A stretch of 64,000 bases of DNA from Tricholomella constricta (taxonomy: Eukaryota > Basidiomycota > Agaricomycetes > Agaricales > Lyophyllaceae): contig JAACJP010000047.1 in assembly GCA_013368375.1 (NCBI GenBank), forward strand, positions 124,001 to 188,000, written 5' to 3'. The position numbers and the translations under genes were made by a program. Under the pieces are notes generated by a model, which did not search any database, was not told where the DNA came from, and was given only the letters and a program-made list of their open reading frames with translations. Shown here in pieces: positions 32,501 to 44,469 of this stretch. Position 1 is the stretch's first letter; every line of letters starts with the position of its first letter.

Positions 32501-35210
32501 CTAGCTCGCCGGGGGCGGCACTTTCGCGATGATTGTAGTAAGGTAATTTTTTAACTTCTTTTCGGAAATTTCATTCGAGAGCCAGGACGGAGACCCGTCT
32601 TCTTCATGAATGCGAAGGCCTCGAGATGTTTCATATAACGGATGACGGTGCCAATTACGAGGCCTGGACTTGCATGAAAATGTGATGTCCATCCACTTTT
32701 TATCCCTTCTCAGCCAAATGAGTTGGTTCCTGTCGACGGTACCGGTACCGGTAGGTGGTTGATCGTCAAGCCTCTCGCCATCGGAATCGTTTGGTTCCGG
32801 ATCCACAATATGGATGTAGAGGTCGCCTTGCCCAATGACTTGCCCGATAATCTTTGGCGGCAGCGTCAACACTAAGTTCGACCTTGAAGCGTACCAGATG
32901 GTCGACTTGTCGTCATGCGGTGAACGCCAGACCTGCGTGTACTTGAACGTCGCCAGATCAAGGTTGTTGGTGACAACTTGATCACCCTTTCTAGTTGGTC
33001 CGAATCTAGTGACCAAGCATTAATTACATGAATTCCATTTGCCGGCGTACTCACAGTTTTTCAGAACCATTCGGCTGCGCAGGAGATCTAGCATAAGAAC
33101 GAGTGATCAGAATCATCGACGACATGACACATGAGGGCTGACTCACTTCCGTGTGGACTTCACAGTCTTTGGCGATTTAGACGGTTGTTTCCTATCACGA
33201 GGCTGTGTCAATGACCCGATGTAGACAAATTGGCGGTGCGTATAACGCACTGTTCTTGAGTGCCATGGCCATGGCCAGCAGCAGGAGATTCGTGATCAGC
33301 TGCCGGTTGTTCAGACTGATTGTTGAATGCCGATGCCGAGGACCGGAGACTGCCTGTACGACGAGATATATGAGATGCTGCACGACCGAGTTCGTGATTC
33401 GAAGGCTGATCATCACTGAAGGAATGAAAGGGTTAGTTAGAGTATACGGTAAGATCTAGATTTCAGACAAACTCATGATCATGATCAGATGGCCCTTCGA
33501 CCTCAGGCATCGTGTGCGAGGATGATTGTTGAGGAATCCAACCATGTATTGGTTGCCCAGGAGGGGGTTGATAGCTATGGAAATGTGAATGAATGGTAGA
33601 TGTGAACGGTCAATGACCCACTATGATGTATGTTGTTCAACTGGCGACCATTCACGTGGGATGTTTCCTCGGTGGTTATGCGGAGGAGGGCTTCCATGGC
33701 TATAAGGATATCAGTAGGAACGCATGAGATTGCAGAAAATCTACCCAGCGGAGACAGATCTCTGCGGCACTTGCGAAACTTGTGCTTCATGAGGCGGTAA
33801 ATTTTGAAAGAATCGCCGAATGTCTTCCATGGTGGTTTGCGGCGGCACCAGTTGGACACTATCAACCAGATCGAGTCAGCGGCAGTGACTCAAAGGTACT
33901 AACACTCACCCGGGCAATGTAGTCTTAGTGTTTTCTTTTGGCCGAACAATTCCTGAGGACGCCGATTGAGGGCTGTAAGACAGGTCGGTGAGTGATTCCG
34001 TCCGCGCATGGCGAGGCTCACTTCGCGGCAGGCGGAGCATGTCCGGGTGTATGATGAGGCGGCGCTGTAGCCTGAGGTCTGCAAGGCGCGTCAGTGGTGA
34101 TTTCGTTGGTGGTCAGGGCGGTGAAGCTCACTGAGTCTCGGCTGAGAGATCTAGAGCCCGTCCTGGTGAAGAAGGAGGCGGCGCTTCATGCCGGTGCCTA
34201 TACAACGCGTCAGTGAGTGATCCGTCAACATGAGGCGGTGAGGCTGACTGGGTCGCGGCTAATGGGGCCCGTGATGGTGTAGAAAGCGACACCGCTTTAT
34301 GATCAGACTGGGGCCTATATACAACGCGTCAGTAATAAGTGATCCGTCAATGAGGCGGTGGGGCTCACTGGGTCGCGGCTGACGGGGCCCGTGCTGGTGT
34401 GGAAAGCGGCACCGCTTCAGGCTGGGGCCTATACAACGCGTGAGTAAGTGATCCGTCAAATTCAGTCAGCACATAGAACTTACTGGGCCACAGCGGGCGG
34501 GGTACGGGGAGGCGTGCTTGCTGGCCGCTGACTTGCGATTGGCCCTGCTGCCCTATGCCCCGCATCAGATGTGCTACGATTAAATGTCGAGTGGTTAGTG
34601 AGCAGCGTGACTTCGACGTGAAAGAGCAACACAGACTGTGTATCATTCTCTTCAATTGATAGGTCTTCGATGTTCTCTGCAAGCAGGCGGACACTAGTAC
34701 TGAGGGAGTTTTTACTTGATACGCAGCAATGTGATCAATCAATATCCTAGAAGACATCAATATAGTACCACCTTGGATGTTTTTGTCGCAATTCAGATCT
34801 CGATACCAAGCTCGGTGAATTTGCCGAACATGTCTCTGCTTCCGGAGGGTCCGTCTTTGAATTTGGAGTCCTTCGCTTTTTAGATCTCGTCCTAGATCAT
34901 ATATATTTTGAACGACTTTGGTCATCGTGTACAACAAAGGGGGCATACCTTGGTAACCAGCCAGGCATATTATTTTGGGGCGTTTGCAGCTCGTCCTCAT
35001 CTACCGTAGATTCGGAGCTGGTAGATGTGTACCCCGAGGAGTCAACGATCTTCAGTCTATCGTTGATGAACTGATTTAAAAGTGAATTATGATGATAGTC
35101 AGTTCACCAAATGATCAACGAGTCGCGACGGCGGTACTTACATCAAGACCGGCAATCGGAATGTACGTTTGCGCCGCGCTTGACTTGAGGATGCGCTGGG
35201 GGGGGGACAT
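32501..35210 (-). CDS. unknown protein of many mini-exons with a Pro/Ala-rich repeat array
   Basis: The start MSPPQRILKSSAAQTYIPIA at 35210 is followed by FINDRLKIVDSSGYTSTSSE, then a basic segment (about 34770-34890). Next come five short in-phase exons (about 34369-34550, 34249-34314, 34132-34197, 34022-34078) encoding Pro/Ala/Thr-rich units such as EAVPLSTPARAPSAATQ and ATAPPHHTPGHAPPAAK. After the array come VQLVPPQTTMEDIRRFFQNL, ALLRITTEETSHVNGRQLNN, YQPPPGQPIHGWIPQQSSS and EVEGPSDHDHEF. The final exon (32501-33005) has YTQVWRSPHDDKSTIWYASR, PPKIIGQVIGQGDLYIHIVD and WLRRDKKWMDITFSCKSRPR, and looks folded. I recognise no family. Consistent splice borders and maintained phase over about eighteen exons argue for a real, constrained gene. 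Location and function are unknown. Confidence 0.55.
34022..34484 (-). repeat. tandem exon+intron repeat, period about 115 bp
   Basis: Direct repeat units of about 110-117 bases, recognisable on the plus strand by GGCCTATACAACGCGTCAGT, GATCCGTCAA and TGAGGCGGTG. Each unit contains one mini-exon and one intron of the minus-strand gene. Exons are 66 (34249-34314), 66 (34132-34197), 60 (34369-34428) and 57 (34022-34078) bases; introns are 51-55 bases. All exon lengths are multiples of three and share one phase. Confidence 0.85.
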
Positions 35211-35442
35211 TTTGATGTGTAGAGGTACTGCGGGGAAGTTGCGATCGTATCTTGCAAACACTTGTCAAATCACAAACCACTCATGTCCCGCCTTTAAAGG
35301 TCGGCCGACACAAGATATTGATCATGTTTATTGATGGAGAAATCATAACGAAAGTACGCATACGGTAGACTACATGATCAGATAACAAAGTCATCTACAT
35401 CTTGGCATATCATGATCACATGTACATACATGTACAGATCCA

Positions 35443-36269
35443 TTAAATAGATAGAAGCTCACAAACGCCCCAGTTAGTCCTTGCAGTTGGCCTTTGGTCA
35501 ATCATTGTAGCGGAAACTACGGCATCTATACGTACAGTTGATCAGTCATTGAGCAGCAGTAAAAAACTAGAGTCTTACCGAAATATACATATATTTTTGG
35601 AGGGGTGTGCCCGTTCCGTACGCGAGTTCCAGGCGGGAAGTAAATCTGCGCATATATATCAGGACTGTTATCAATTGAAAGCGGAGAAGAAAAAATAGGA
35701 CTTACACACGGACCGCCTTGTCAATAACAGCCTTCCTTACCCGCAGCTGTGTGCGGACTGGAACGTGTTGGCCTCTCACGAAGACCGCTACTTCACCTTG
35801 AAAGAGCTCCGGCTTGAAGGACCGGAGACTCCGATTCACCTGGGACATCTCGCTCCGATAGCCGTAGATTAACAGCGTAGTATTCTCCACGTCGATTTCG
35901 GAACGATAGATCGTTGGACGGTCTTCGCGGGGGACGTTGAAGACCGCTGCGACGTCGATTATCGGGTGCTGGGTGTTGGATCCAGCTCCGTACGGGAATG
36001 CGTGTCGGACGCGCTTGTACCTCCATCCAGAAAAAAGATACCCGTACGCAGGGCGCACTTCCATGTTGGGAAACTGTGTGTAACTCAAGAGTTTATTGAT
36101 AAATCGTATGCAAAATATGAACGTACATTGCGGGGAGCAACTGCGGGGACAGATCGGCCTCTGCGAAAGGATGCGGCGGATCTAGATCTGGAAGACTATG
36201 AAAATTTTAGACCATAATTAGCGTTCGAGTGCATGCGCCACTCACCCGTACCTTACGTGCAGGCGCCAT
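35443..36269 (-). CDS. unknown small basic protein
   Basis: Five exons join well: MAPARKVR (from 36269), SSRSRSAASFRRGRSVPAVA, then the long exon NFPNMEVRPAYGYLFSGWRY to VRTQLRVRKAVIDKAVR (about 35705-36074). Next is IYFPPGTRVRNGHTPPKIYV (about 35580-35650) and DAVVSATMIDQRPTARTNWG, stop at 35443. The protein is about 210 residues with a basic Ser/Arg N-terminus and no signal peptide or membrane segment. If the last two introns are not used, the frame stops at 35702. No family was recognised. The aromatic-rich beginning of the long exon and repeated VxV patterns suggest a beta-rich fold, which is only an inference. Confidence 0.5.
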
Positions 36270-37019
36270 GTTTTGCTGGTCGATTGTTATAATCCTGTGT
36301 TCGCGATCCTGTATATATACCCTCCGGATCCTGTGGTTCATGATCATGGGTATTTAATTCGAAAAGAGATAAAATATATATGGCATTGATCAATCACGAA
36401 CGACATTGAGATTAACCACGACGTGATCTTCCAAGAGATCTAGAATTGAAGTGGAAATCCGTGAACGCATGCGGTCCCCACGTATCGTCATCTCAGATCT
36501 GAATTGACCGCCTTTGTTCAAGATATTGCATATAATTATAATGAAATGAACATGTGTACATGTGCTGACCGCGTTTGGGATACACGCAGCAGCCAGGCAC
36601 ACGTACCATTACCTGCAGTGAACATGCGCATGCGCGTGGCGCTAAGAGATCTGGCCAGTATATACGACAAGCTGGTTCTAAAAACATGTTTAACATGACT
36701 TTGAAACACCGTTGTTATAAGTGCCGAAAAGGGGGTACTCATCTTATCTGAAAAAGTGCGCGTACGTATATACGCGTATACGTATCGATCCTCCTCCTCT
36801 TCCGAATTCGGATCCGTAAGACATGGCGTGATGATCACTTGCAATCGTGAGGCGTTCCCGGCCCTGGTTTGACACTATAGTTGATGTTTCAGTATTATAA
36901 TGGCCAAGGTAATTATGGCGGATAATTATGGCAAGTATGGATGATGATAAAACCTGGAAGCCATGACTGTAACGGAAGAACATTCTCTTGCAAACACCCT
37001 CAGCTCTTATATAACCTAC
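36270..37019. other. intergenic between divergent genes
   Basis: AT-rich spacer with no recognised gene. It should contain the promoters of the unknown minus-strand gene and of the plus-strand WD-repeat gene. Short palindromic TACGTATA-type stretches occur near 36760-36785. Confidence 0.3.
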
Positions 37020-39076
37020 ATGTCTACGATCACACTATCTTCCGATACAACATGGCTGACGAACAGCGATGACCGCGAGATCAATGTCATGCGCTTCTCC
37101 ACCGATGGAGAGTATCTCGCTACGGGGGATCGCGATGGAGTTATGCTGGTATGTATAGTCTCAGTTCTTCAATCTTCGCGTACAAATCGCAATTGACGAC
37201 TTACTAGATGTATGAGAGCCGATCCTGGAGGATCGTAAGTAATTACCGCGCCTCAACCGCCATTCGAGCCTTGGCATGGCATCCCGTAGCGGTAAAGTGT
37301 CTGGTGGTGGGCCGCGATAACGGAGACGTTAGCACGCTAGACATCGAAGCGGCCGAAGACGACCTCATGTCGTTCTCGAACCTGATTCACTGCGTGGAGT
37401 ACAATCAGTCTGGGAACCAACTTGCAGTTGCGTATGGAACAGAGGTTTACCTGATCAACGGTGAGTCGAATAACGCTTGACTATGCTTTTAAAAAAATTG
37501 ACGAGATACCTTGATTAGACTGGCATGCTGAGACACCAGGCGTACACCTTGATTTGACACCATACGCAGTGTCACCCGACGCTAATCCCGCCGTCCCCCG
37601 AAGCCTCCACTACATCAGCGATGATCGACTGGTCGTGTGCTTCATGGATGGTTATATTGCGTGAGTGGATGGCTTCCCATTTTTACGGAGTACGTACCGA
37701 AACATCGATTGATTCCAGACTATACCATGCGATGCCGCCCTATGAGAAGATACGGGACTTCAAGATGCGGCGCGGAGCCTGGGTGATGTTAGTGGATCTT
37801 TCTCGATCGTGGCTGACAGAAAACTGATGTTACTCACCTCAGAGGGTCGTCAGCACTCTCCCCGTCCAAGACGTTGCTCGCCGTCACGAATTTTCATGAC
37901 GGGATCGACTGGTACAGCGTCCAGAAGTACAAATGGATCGCTACCACGAAATTTGACACAAAGGAGCATTACAGCGTTGGTATCCAGTTCATTGACGACG
38001 AGAGCGTGGTGGTTGGCCGCAGCCGAGGCGGGCTTGTCCTTGCCAATGTAATGTGCACGAAGAATCCGGAGCGGTTCAACCTGCAATTTAAATCAAGTAA
38101 GTACCGGTGCATTTTTAATGAACTTCGGAGCCTTACCAATGGCTGGATCAAAGGAACGCAAAATCTCGTAAGTTGATCACGTCTCTATCTGCTATCGCAT
38201 GAAGGAGATTAATGAGGACGATCAAGGCCATCGGGAGGTGTAATGGTCAGCTCATGATTGCTGCAGCGAGTAAGATGAGAGAAAGACACCCTCTGAAGAC
38301 CGACAAGGGGAGTAGGAGAAGTACATTGCACATTATATATGAGGTATAGCGATTTTATGGCAGGGAAGCTCAATGCTGATCAGTTTTTCGAATTCTAGGC
38401 TCCAGCCGCCGGCACCGATCGCAATGAGGCAGTCTATACCTCAGGGGTCTGGCACTGGCCATGGATCCTCCTCGCAATCGCAGGCTTCGTTATCCACGTA
38501 TGTGTAATCCACGAATCATTTTATCCCTATGGGTCCTCCAAGGAGTCCAAGGTAGTCACCGCTGCGACGGCGCCCACGGCTGCCACGATGGCGGCAGCTA
38601 CTTCGACGGCCATGGCTGCCACGACAGCCACGGCTACCACGACGCTGGTCATAACGGCTACCACGACGGCCACAGCTACCACGACCTCAACCCGTATCAT
38701 CATCGTCACGGCGGTCCCGGCTACTCCGGAATCTTGTCCACCGAGCCAGATTTTTGAGATGGTTGAGCCGACATCGACCTACACCGTTACGGAAACATTG
38801 ACCGTGACTGGTACAGCGACGGTATTGGCAAGGACGGATGCTCCCATTGTACGTGAAATAGGTCATGCGTTAGCTGTGGAAGTTACGTTTTCCAGGAGGT
38901 GGATTTACCGTCTGATAGCGTTCCTGACGCTTGGTGTATTGACGGGGTATGGGGTCATCGTGATCGTACGGCTCAGGATCCGAAGGGACTATCCAACGAT
39001 AAGATATTGGCTTCGGTGGGTAGCGGCTATGGAGGGTCGCCGCGTTCGCCAACGGCAACGTGGGCTTGGTGCATGA
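37020..39076 (+). CDS. WD-repeat protein with predicted transmembrane segments and Thr/Ala-rich linker
   Basis: The start MSTITLSSDTTWLTN at 37020 leads into WD-type blades: INVMRFSTDGEYLATGDRDG, ASTAIRALAWHPVAVKCLVV, IHCVEYNQSGNQLAVAYGTE, SLHYISDDRLVVCFMDGYIA, SSALSPSKTLLAVTNFHDGI and VGIQFIDDESVVVGRSRGGL. Splice borders at 37148/37208, about 37461 and others keep the frame. After the propeller comes WPWILLAIAGFVIHVCVIH (about 38455-38515), a likely membrane helix. About 60 residues dominated by Thr and Ala follow (about 38550-38710), then TYTVTETLTVTGTATVLART, a second hydrophobic stretch LIAFLTLGVLTGYGVIVIV (about 38915-38970) and a basic tail. The combination suggests a membrane-anchored, possibly O-glycosylated protein. 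I know no characterised homologue. One exon around 38230-38275 is tentative. Confidence 0.65.
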
Positions 39077-39366
39077 TAGGATTTATGTGGGCCTTGACGT
39101 TGGTAGAATGGCTGTTACTTCGCCGGATAACTATACGATTGCGTAGAGAACGATTAGCGGGACCTTTATAATGAAAATATTAGATTGGCACGATACCTTG
39201 TAATTTGAAAGAAAGCCATATAGCTGGCTTCCTCTGGATTCTTATAATTTGCATCGTGCCATGATCATGAAATATTTTGTACATGTACATGCATACGTAT
39301 GTGTAGATAGTGACAATTAATCAGATACATGTACAAGGAATACATTTTAGTAAAGATAGTAAAGGC

Positions 39367-42122
39367 TTATAAGACCACTGCTAACGCATTTGTAGCTAAG
39401 ATTGTTCTATCCTTCGGGTCGGGTTTTCCGTGACGTTTACGAGCGACGCATTCGGTGATGCCGAAGGTTACGATATAATATTCTGTGTCCGTGATCATTG
39501 TGCCTTCGCCTCCGATAATAACGACATTTTGCCCCTTTATGCTGGGTCGAACAGGCCTTACATATTTCTCTGGGACCAACATTGGAGCTTGGATTCCTAA
39601 GGAGACCTTGGCTGAAGACCCCTCAATTCCAGTCCAGATTCCAAGCTTGCCCTCGTGATCTCCATGTTTCCAGCCCGGATCTCTAAGAACTGCCTTGGTA
39701 TCCCGAAATTGCACACGAATTCGCTTGCCTGCGAGCAAAGGCGATTCCATCCACGGGTTATAAGCTGCCAAACTTGATCAGAACTGATCATGCGGCGAGT
39801 TACTTCAGAAGGGCTTACCAAAGTTGCATTTAGGATCCGAATTGGGAGTGCGAGAAGAAGGATCCCAAGCCGGGCTCAGAACTGAAATTGAGGGTGTTCC
39901 GGATCCGGATTGCACGGGTGTGTACGGCATCCTGGCCAGGGGAAGAGACGAAGGCGGTATTTCTAGACTGGGCGAGATCTCAGACCGCTGATGATTGCTT
40001 GCGTCAGTGGAATTTGACGGGTCCATTCGCGAGCTTGAGCTCAAGGACGTCATCTTATCATCGTCGCTAATTATTAAGAGATGGTCAAATCAGAGTAACG
40101 CCACAAGAGCATGTATTACTCACAGTAGTGCGAGGTTGGAGACATGAATACGCTCCTTCCTCATGGTTGCGGCGATCTCGACCAACAGATACTCGTTCAC
40201 TTCTGTCGACTTGATGAACCCCTTGTAATCCTTCCATCGATTGTTCCCAATAATCCGCACGTGTTTCCCAATGAATCGCCGCAAGGGGTCATCCTTAAGC
40301 TGCCGCGTTTGTAATTCTTCTTCGAGAGGACTTTTCTTTGGTCCTGACTTGCGGGTGATGAAGGCGGGGTCGTAAAAGCTGACGGCGTGAGACGAGACGA
40401 CGGCCTGCCCATGACATCAGTGACATTCACTGAGCACAAAAGGGAGAAAAAAAAGACAAACTTCCCGCATGGTCTTGTGATCATGGACGAGGATAGTATC
40501 CTCAATGACCGATATGACCCAACCTGTCATGCCAGCGTGAGGTCCCGCATCTACGATGACTTCATCTCCGATTCTGATATATTTCCGCAGGGCATTGAGG
40601 GGTAAACTGAGTTTCACGTCGTCGGTGGATATATGAACGATTGCCTCATCCCCGACGATACTCTCGACGATGCCTACAGCTCCTTGCGCTTGCCCATCTG
40701 CAACCTTCACGGGTTGCCCCAATAATAAGCGACGCGCCCCCATTATTTCCAAAGTACTGCGTAGAAAGTCGTCGGGTATATAATGTTCGAAAAAGCGCAG
40801 TTCGTCCGGGGTGGGGATGGCTGCTTCAGGATAGAAATCTTCCGTCTTCAAGCAAAGATATCCATCGCGGTATTCGTTGCGTCTGAAAACAAACGTCTGG
40901 TTTCGTTTCTCTACAGCCTTCGAACCCCAGACCTGCCTCACTTTGTCGACGTCAAAAAGGGCTGGCTGAGGACGACTGAGGCGAGTTTTTGGACGTAGAG
41001 CAGGACTAGCAGCTTGCGTACGTTTACGTTTTCCATGCTGAGTTGTTGTCCGGGGCTGGAGATTGATGCGAGGTACGACGAGGACCTTGACCCCCCAAAC
41101 GTCAAAATCCTCCACATAGGCTATATCACCGCGGTATGGGTGCTTTGTCAAACGAAGCCATGATGGGCGGAGGGGCGTGTATGAAATGGCTTCCTTGAGG
41201 CAGGATGGGGCGTCGTTCGGCTCAATAACTTGAATATATTGCCAGAAAACATCGGATATGCCTTGGCACACCTCCTGGACGTCGCTGGATTTTGCAGCTT
41301 CAACGACAATCCATCCAGGTTGAGAGACTCTCCCGATGATGGATTTGACTGTTGAGCCGAGTGATCCGCTGCGAACAATTTTCTCCATCAATAGGAAGGC
41401 CAGAGTTTCCTCTCGGCCAGGCTAGTTTAAATATGACATGATAATGATCAGTACATTGCAAAACATGATCGTTCATCCACTAACCTTTACTTTGACCTTC
41501 CACAAACGCGCTTCTCCAACCAAGGGATCCAGTGGTATTTCGATCTGAGGAGCGTCATGATCATCCGAGTTGCCAGTAGATGCTCCTGCGCGACGACGGG
41601 CCCGCTCCAGTAAGGCATCCCATTCGGCGTCACCGTGAACGCGAGCGGTTTCATGGAGGAGGAGCTGGTGCGAGCGCCTCCGATCCGCGATGAGAGGCTC
41701 GTCCTGTATGAAGTCGTCTAGTAGATGATTAGTTATAATTTGCGGACCAGTTGCAAAAAACATACCGTCGTCCTCTTCCTCGTGTTCATCTTCGCTCTCA
41801 TCGTCGTCGACCTCGGCCTCTAAACTCAGGAACTGTCGAACGTCTTCATGAGCAGCACTATCACTCTGAAGTACACGATATCAGTAAAAACCATACTTGA
41901 GATACTTATAATTCATTATATTTACTGACCTCTTGCATTGTGTGAAAGCGCTTCCGATTATTACGACGCGCAATCGCGGCAGAAGTCTATTATATCAGGT
42001 GCTCGTACTGTCATGATCAGCATGCGCAATCCATAACCTTATGAGTTGTATACCTCTACATTAGTGTCTCTATCTTGACTACTCATTATATCTTCATGAT
42101 GTTCACTAGTACTGGCGTTCAT
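39367..42122 (-). CDS. SPT5-like protein with NGN and KOW domains
   Basis: The start MNASTSEHHEDIMSSQDRDT at 42122 is followed by an acidic exon (VDDDESEDEHEEED, about 41770-41820), a helical region (HQLLLHETARVHGDAEWDAL) and an NGN-like segment: WKVKVK joining GREETLAFLLMEKIVRSG, GWIVVEAAKSSDVQEVCQGI and CLKEAISYTPLRPSWLRL (about 41140-41520). KOW-type repeats follow: GDIAYVEDFDVWGVKVLVVP, GQPVKVADGQAQGAVGIVES, IRIGDEVIVDAGPHAGMTGW (about 40490-41100) and the C-terminal GKRIRVQFRDTKAVL plus GQNVVIIGGEGT (39367-39750). This order is that of SPT5, the processivity factor of RNA polymerase II. Genuine SPT5 is over 1000 residues with a repetitive CTD, which is absent here. Mushroom genomes carry expanded families of such short SPT5-like genes of unknown role. 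Confidence 0.75.
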
Positions 42123-42429
42123 TTTCTATTTGACTTATATTTAATAATTAAACTTCGAATATCTAGAGCGGGACGGTAAGGGGGGAAAAAAACCGACAGT
42201 GTTCCCTTGCCACAGTATATAACGTCCCAGGGAAGTTTAGGGCCGGCCAGAATCTGTTGAGGGCCGGCCAAACTTATTATAGATCTGGCCTGCCCTAAAC
42301 TTCCGCCGCCCCTCATATTGTGGCACCACAAATCCAAACAATCTTTCCAACTTGCTTTCGCCCCACCACCATCCTTTCAGTATGTAGCTATGAGTAGTCA
42401 TTAGGTAGAAAACATATGAATCGAAAACA

Positions 42430-43330
42430 TAAGACTATACAGCCAAGCGAAAAGAAAGTTGTCTTAATTTCGAAGGGACACTGGAGGCGTCTATAGGCGC
42501 TTGTATGTCCAGCTTGATCAGGTGCGACATGGTGCGATGGAATTTTATTCCTGGCGCTATTCTGCCCTTGTCAAGATTAGCTTTATTCTGACTGAACTTG
42601 GAACAGCCACCGATAATCTCTTCCGCACCCCTTACTACGTCACGGCCTTCGAAAGCGACAGCCAAGCCGCAATTGAAGCCACCCGACCAACGTCGATTAG
42701 TCCACACCGCCGCCGAGAAGCTTCATATTAAGCAGGAACGTTAACCCGCGTAGAAGAACGCCGCCTTGCGAAACGCTGAGGTAATTCTGGACTGACCGCC
42801 GCAGAGTCCAGATTTACTCACAGGCAATCTATGTAACGCAGCAGCACAAGGCGCCACCAGTCTCAGACAGAAGCCTCTCCCAGCCAGCATTCCGCCCTCC
42901 GACAGGAACACCTCACCGCCTTCCACGAAAAATGGAAGAAGCGTTGGGAAAAGCCTCCCCGCTTCCAGATCCCGTCCATCAATGCTATCGAAAAGTTTCT
43001 ATTCAATTATGCCACTGGCGCTCCATGCCACAGTTGCCACGCTGCACGCCGGTTACATCAACCAGCACCTCTTCCACATTCTCCGGTCAGAGATGCCCTC
43101 CTGCCCCCATTGTCTCGCAATCATGATCACGATGGAAATCGTCAGCCAGTTCCTTCTGGAATGCCCACTACCGGCGCGAGCGCGAAATTTCAAAACAAAA
43201 AGCTGAGTCTATCCTTTACATCCTGTCGAGCCCGATGTCCTGAAGCATCTCCTCAGATCTACCCCATGCTACGAGATGCTTTAAGAAAGCCACCCAGTCG
43301 GCGCGCTGCCTCGCGGTAAGACACCACCGC
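42430..43330 (+). mobile_element. decayed non-LTR retrotransposon (LINE) 3' end: RNase H and zinc knuckle remnants
   Basis: Plus-strand fragments match the end of a LINE polyprotein. TAFESDSQAAIEATRPTSIS (about 42640-42700) is the central RNase H segment with its Asp. MPLALHATVATLHAGYINQHL (about 43005-43070) is followed by PSCPHCLAIMITMEIVSQFL and LLECP, the CxxC...H...C zinc knuckle that closes many fungal LINE polyproteins. The pieces lie in different frames with stops between them, and the reverse transcriptase part is missing. The element is therefore 5'-truncated and dead, as is usual for LINE copies. Confidence 0.65.
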
Positions 43331-44469
43331 CCATGCTCGCCGGTCCGCCCTACTCTGCCCTTCCGCCACATCTGAAGGTTGGACACATCCCATAACCGCC
43401 ACTCTAGCTCGAACTAATCTCGACCCATAGCGGCGCACGACGACCCATCGAGACACCCAACCTCCAACCAGTCCATTCCAGTATGAGTGCACAGTCGTGC
43501 TGCTCGCTTCATCGCCTACCCGCCCAGCGGGCCTTCGTCGCCGACAAAAACCCCGACACGCTACCATCTACCGCTTACTCCGGATTTACCAGGGGAGCAT
43601 GGTCTAAAACGGTGTCGGATACGCCGACCCACCCTTTCTCCGCTTAACGGGGGGGTGTGGTATTCCTTGTCTCTCGTAGCACGTCCATCATTGTTTACAT
43701 GTACATGTGCCGTATACCGTATACGTAGGCGCAATGCGCCCTCAACACGATAAAGCGGAAAAAAAAATTCAGATATCATGAGCGATATCGCGAAAATAAG
43801 GAACTCGCGATCGGCCAAAGCTTTCCCCTTGCGTTGGCGATCGCGATGGCCATGGCTTTGCACAAGGTGGATCTAAATCTATTCCAATTGATCAATGTAA
43901 TTATAATACTAACTCCTGTCAGTTTAGAGCAGCATGCTGATCATTAATTATGATGAATCCACTACGTATACACCTCTCAGGACACACCCAAATCCAGCAA
44001 TGCGCCGACGCCTTTCCTAATAAGGCAATGTGTCGACACCTTCCCTAATATGAGTCACCTCGGCGTCACCGCATGAGCCCAGTGCAAACATGTCCGTGTC
44101 CACAAATGATGGATCTAGAGTGTACGACTAACTGGCCGTTACCGCTGAACCATGTTTGCCATGGTTTACTATATATAGCCGCAGCAATTATTTATAAAGT
44201 GTACAGCCACATCAATCATAAGGCACGTGGTCGATAATCGGGTTTCGGTACCCCGGTACCCGAGCTACCCCACCGTCGTCTCGACGCCGCGCAGCGCAGA
44301 AGTAACAAGACACATAGCCACTCGCCGAGCTTGCCACTTTGACTGTCTTAAGCTTGCTGCTGGACCCAGAATCGGAACATAACGTGGCTCGCAATCCACT
44401 GTGAGTCGAGAACTGACTTTATGAATAAACTGATCTCCTATCTTCGAGATCTAGACCTGACATAACGAC
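43331..44469. other. intergenic; probable 5' flank of the Tnp2 element
   Basis: No gene was recognised. The region probably contains the left end of the downstream DNA transposon, but I could not identify a terminal inverted repeat or target-site duplication by eye. A short near-repeat occurs around 44005-44050, with CCTTTCCTAATAAGGCAATG and CCTTCCCTAATATGAG at a spacing of about 37 bases. Confidence 0.3.

Noticed and set aside
38461..38757. Open frame with striking His/Gly/Asp repeats (GCHDGGSYFDGHGCHD pattern)
   Set aside because: It overlaps the Thr/Ala-rich linker of the WD-repeat membrane protein in another frame; the repeat is a by-product of the ACG/GCC/ACC codon repeats, and the frame lacks splice context.
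42119..42337. Minus-strand open frame of 72 codons upstream of the SPT5-like gene
   Set aside because: It runs through the 5' flank of the SPT5-like start codon at 42122 and shows no recognisable protein features.
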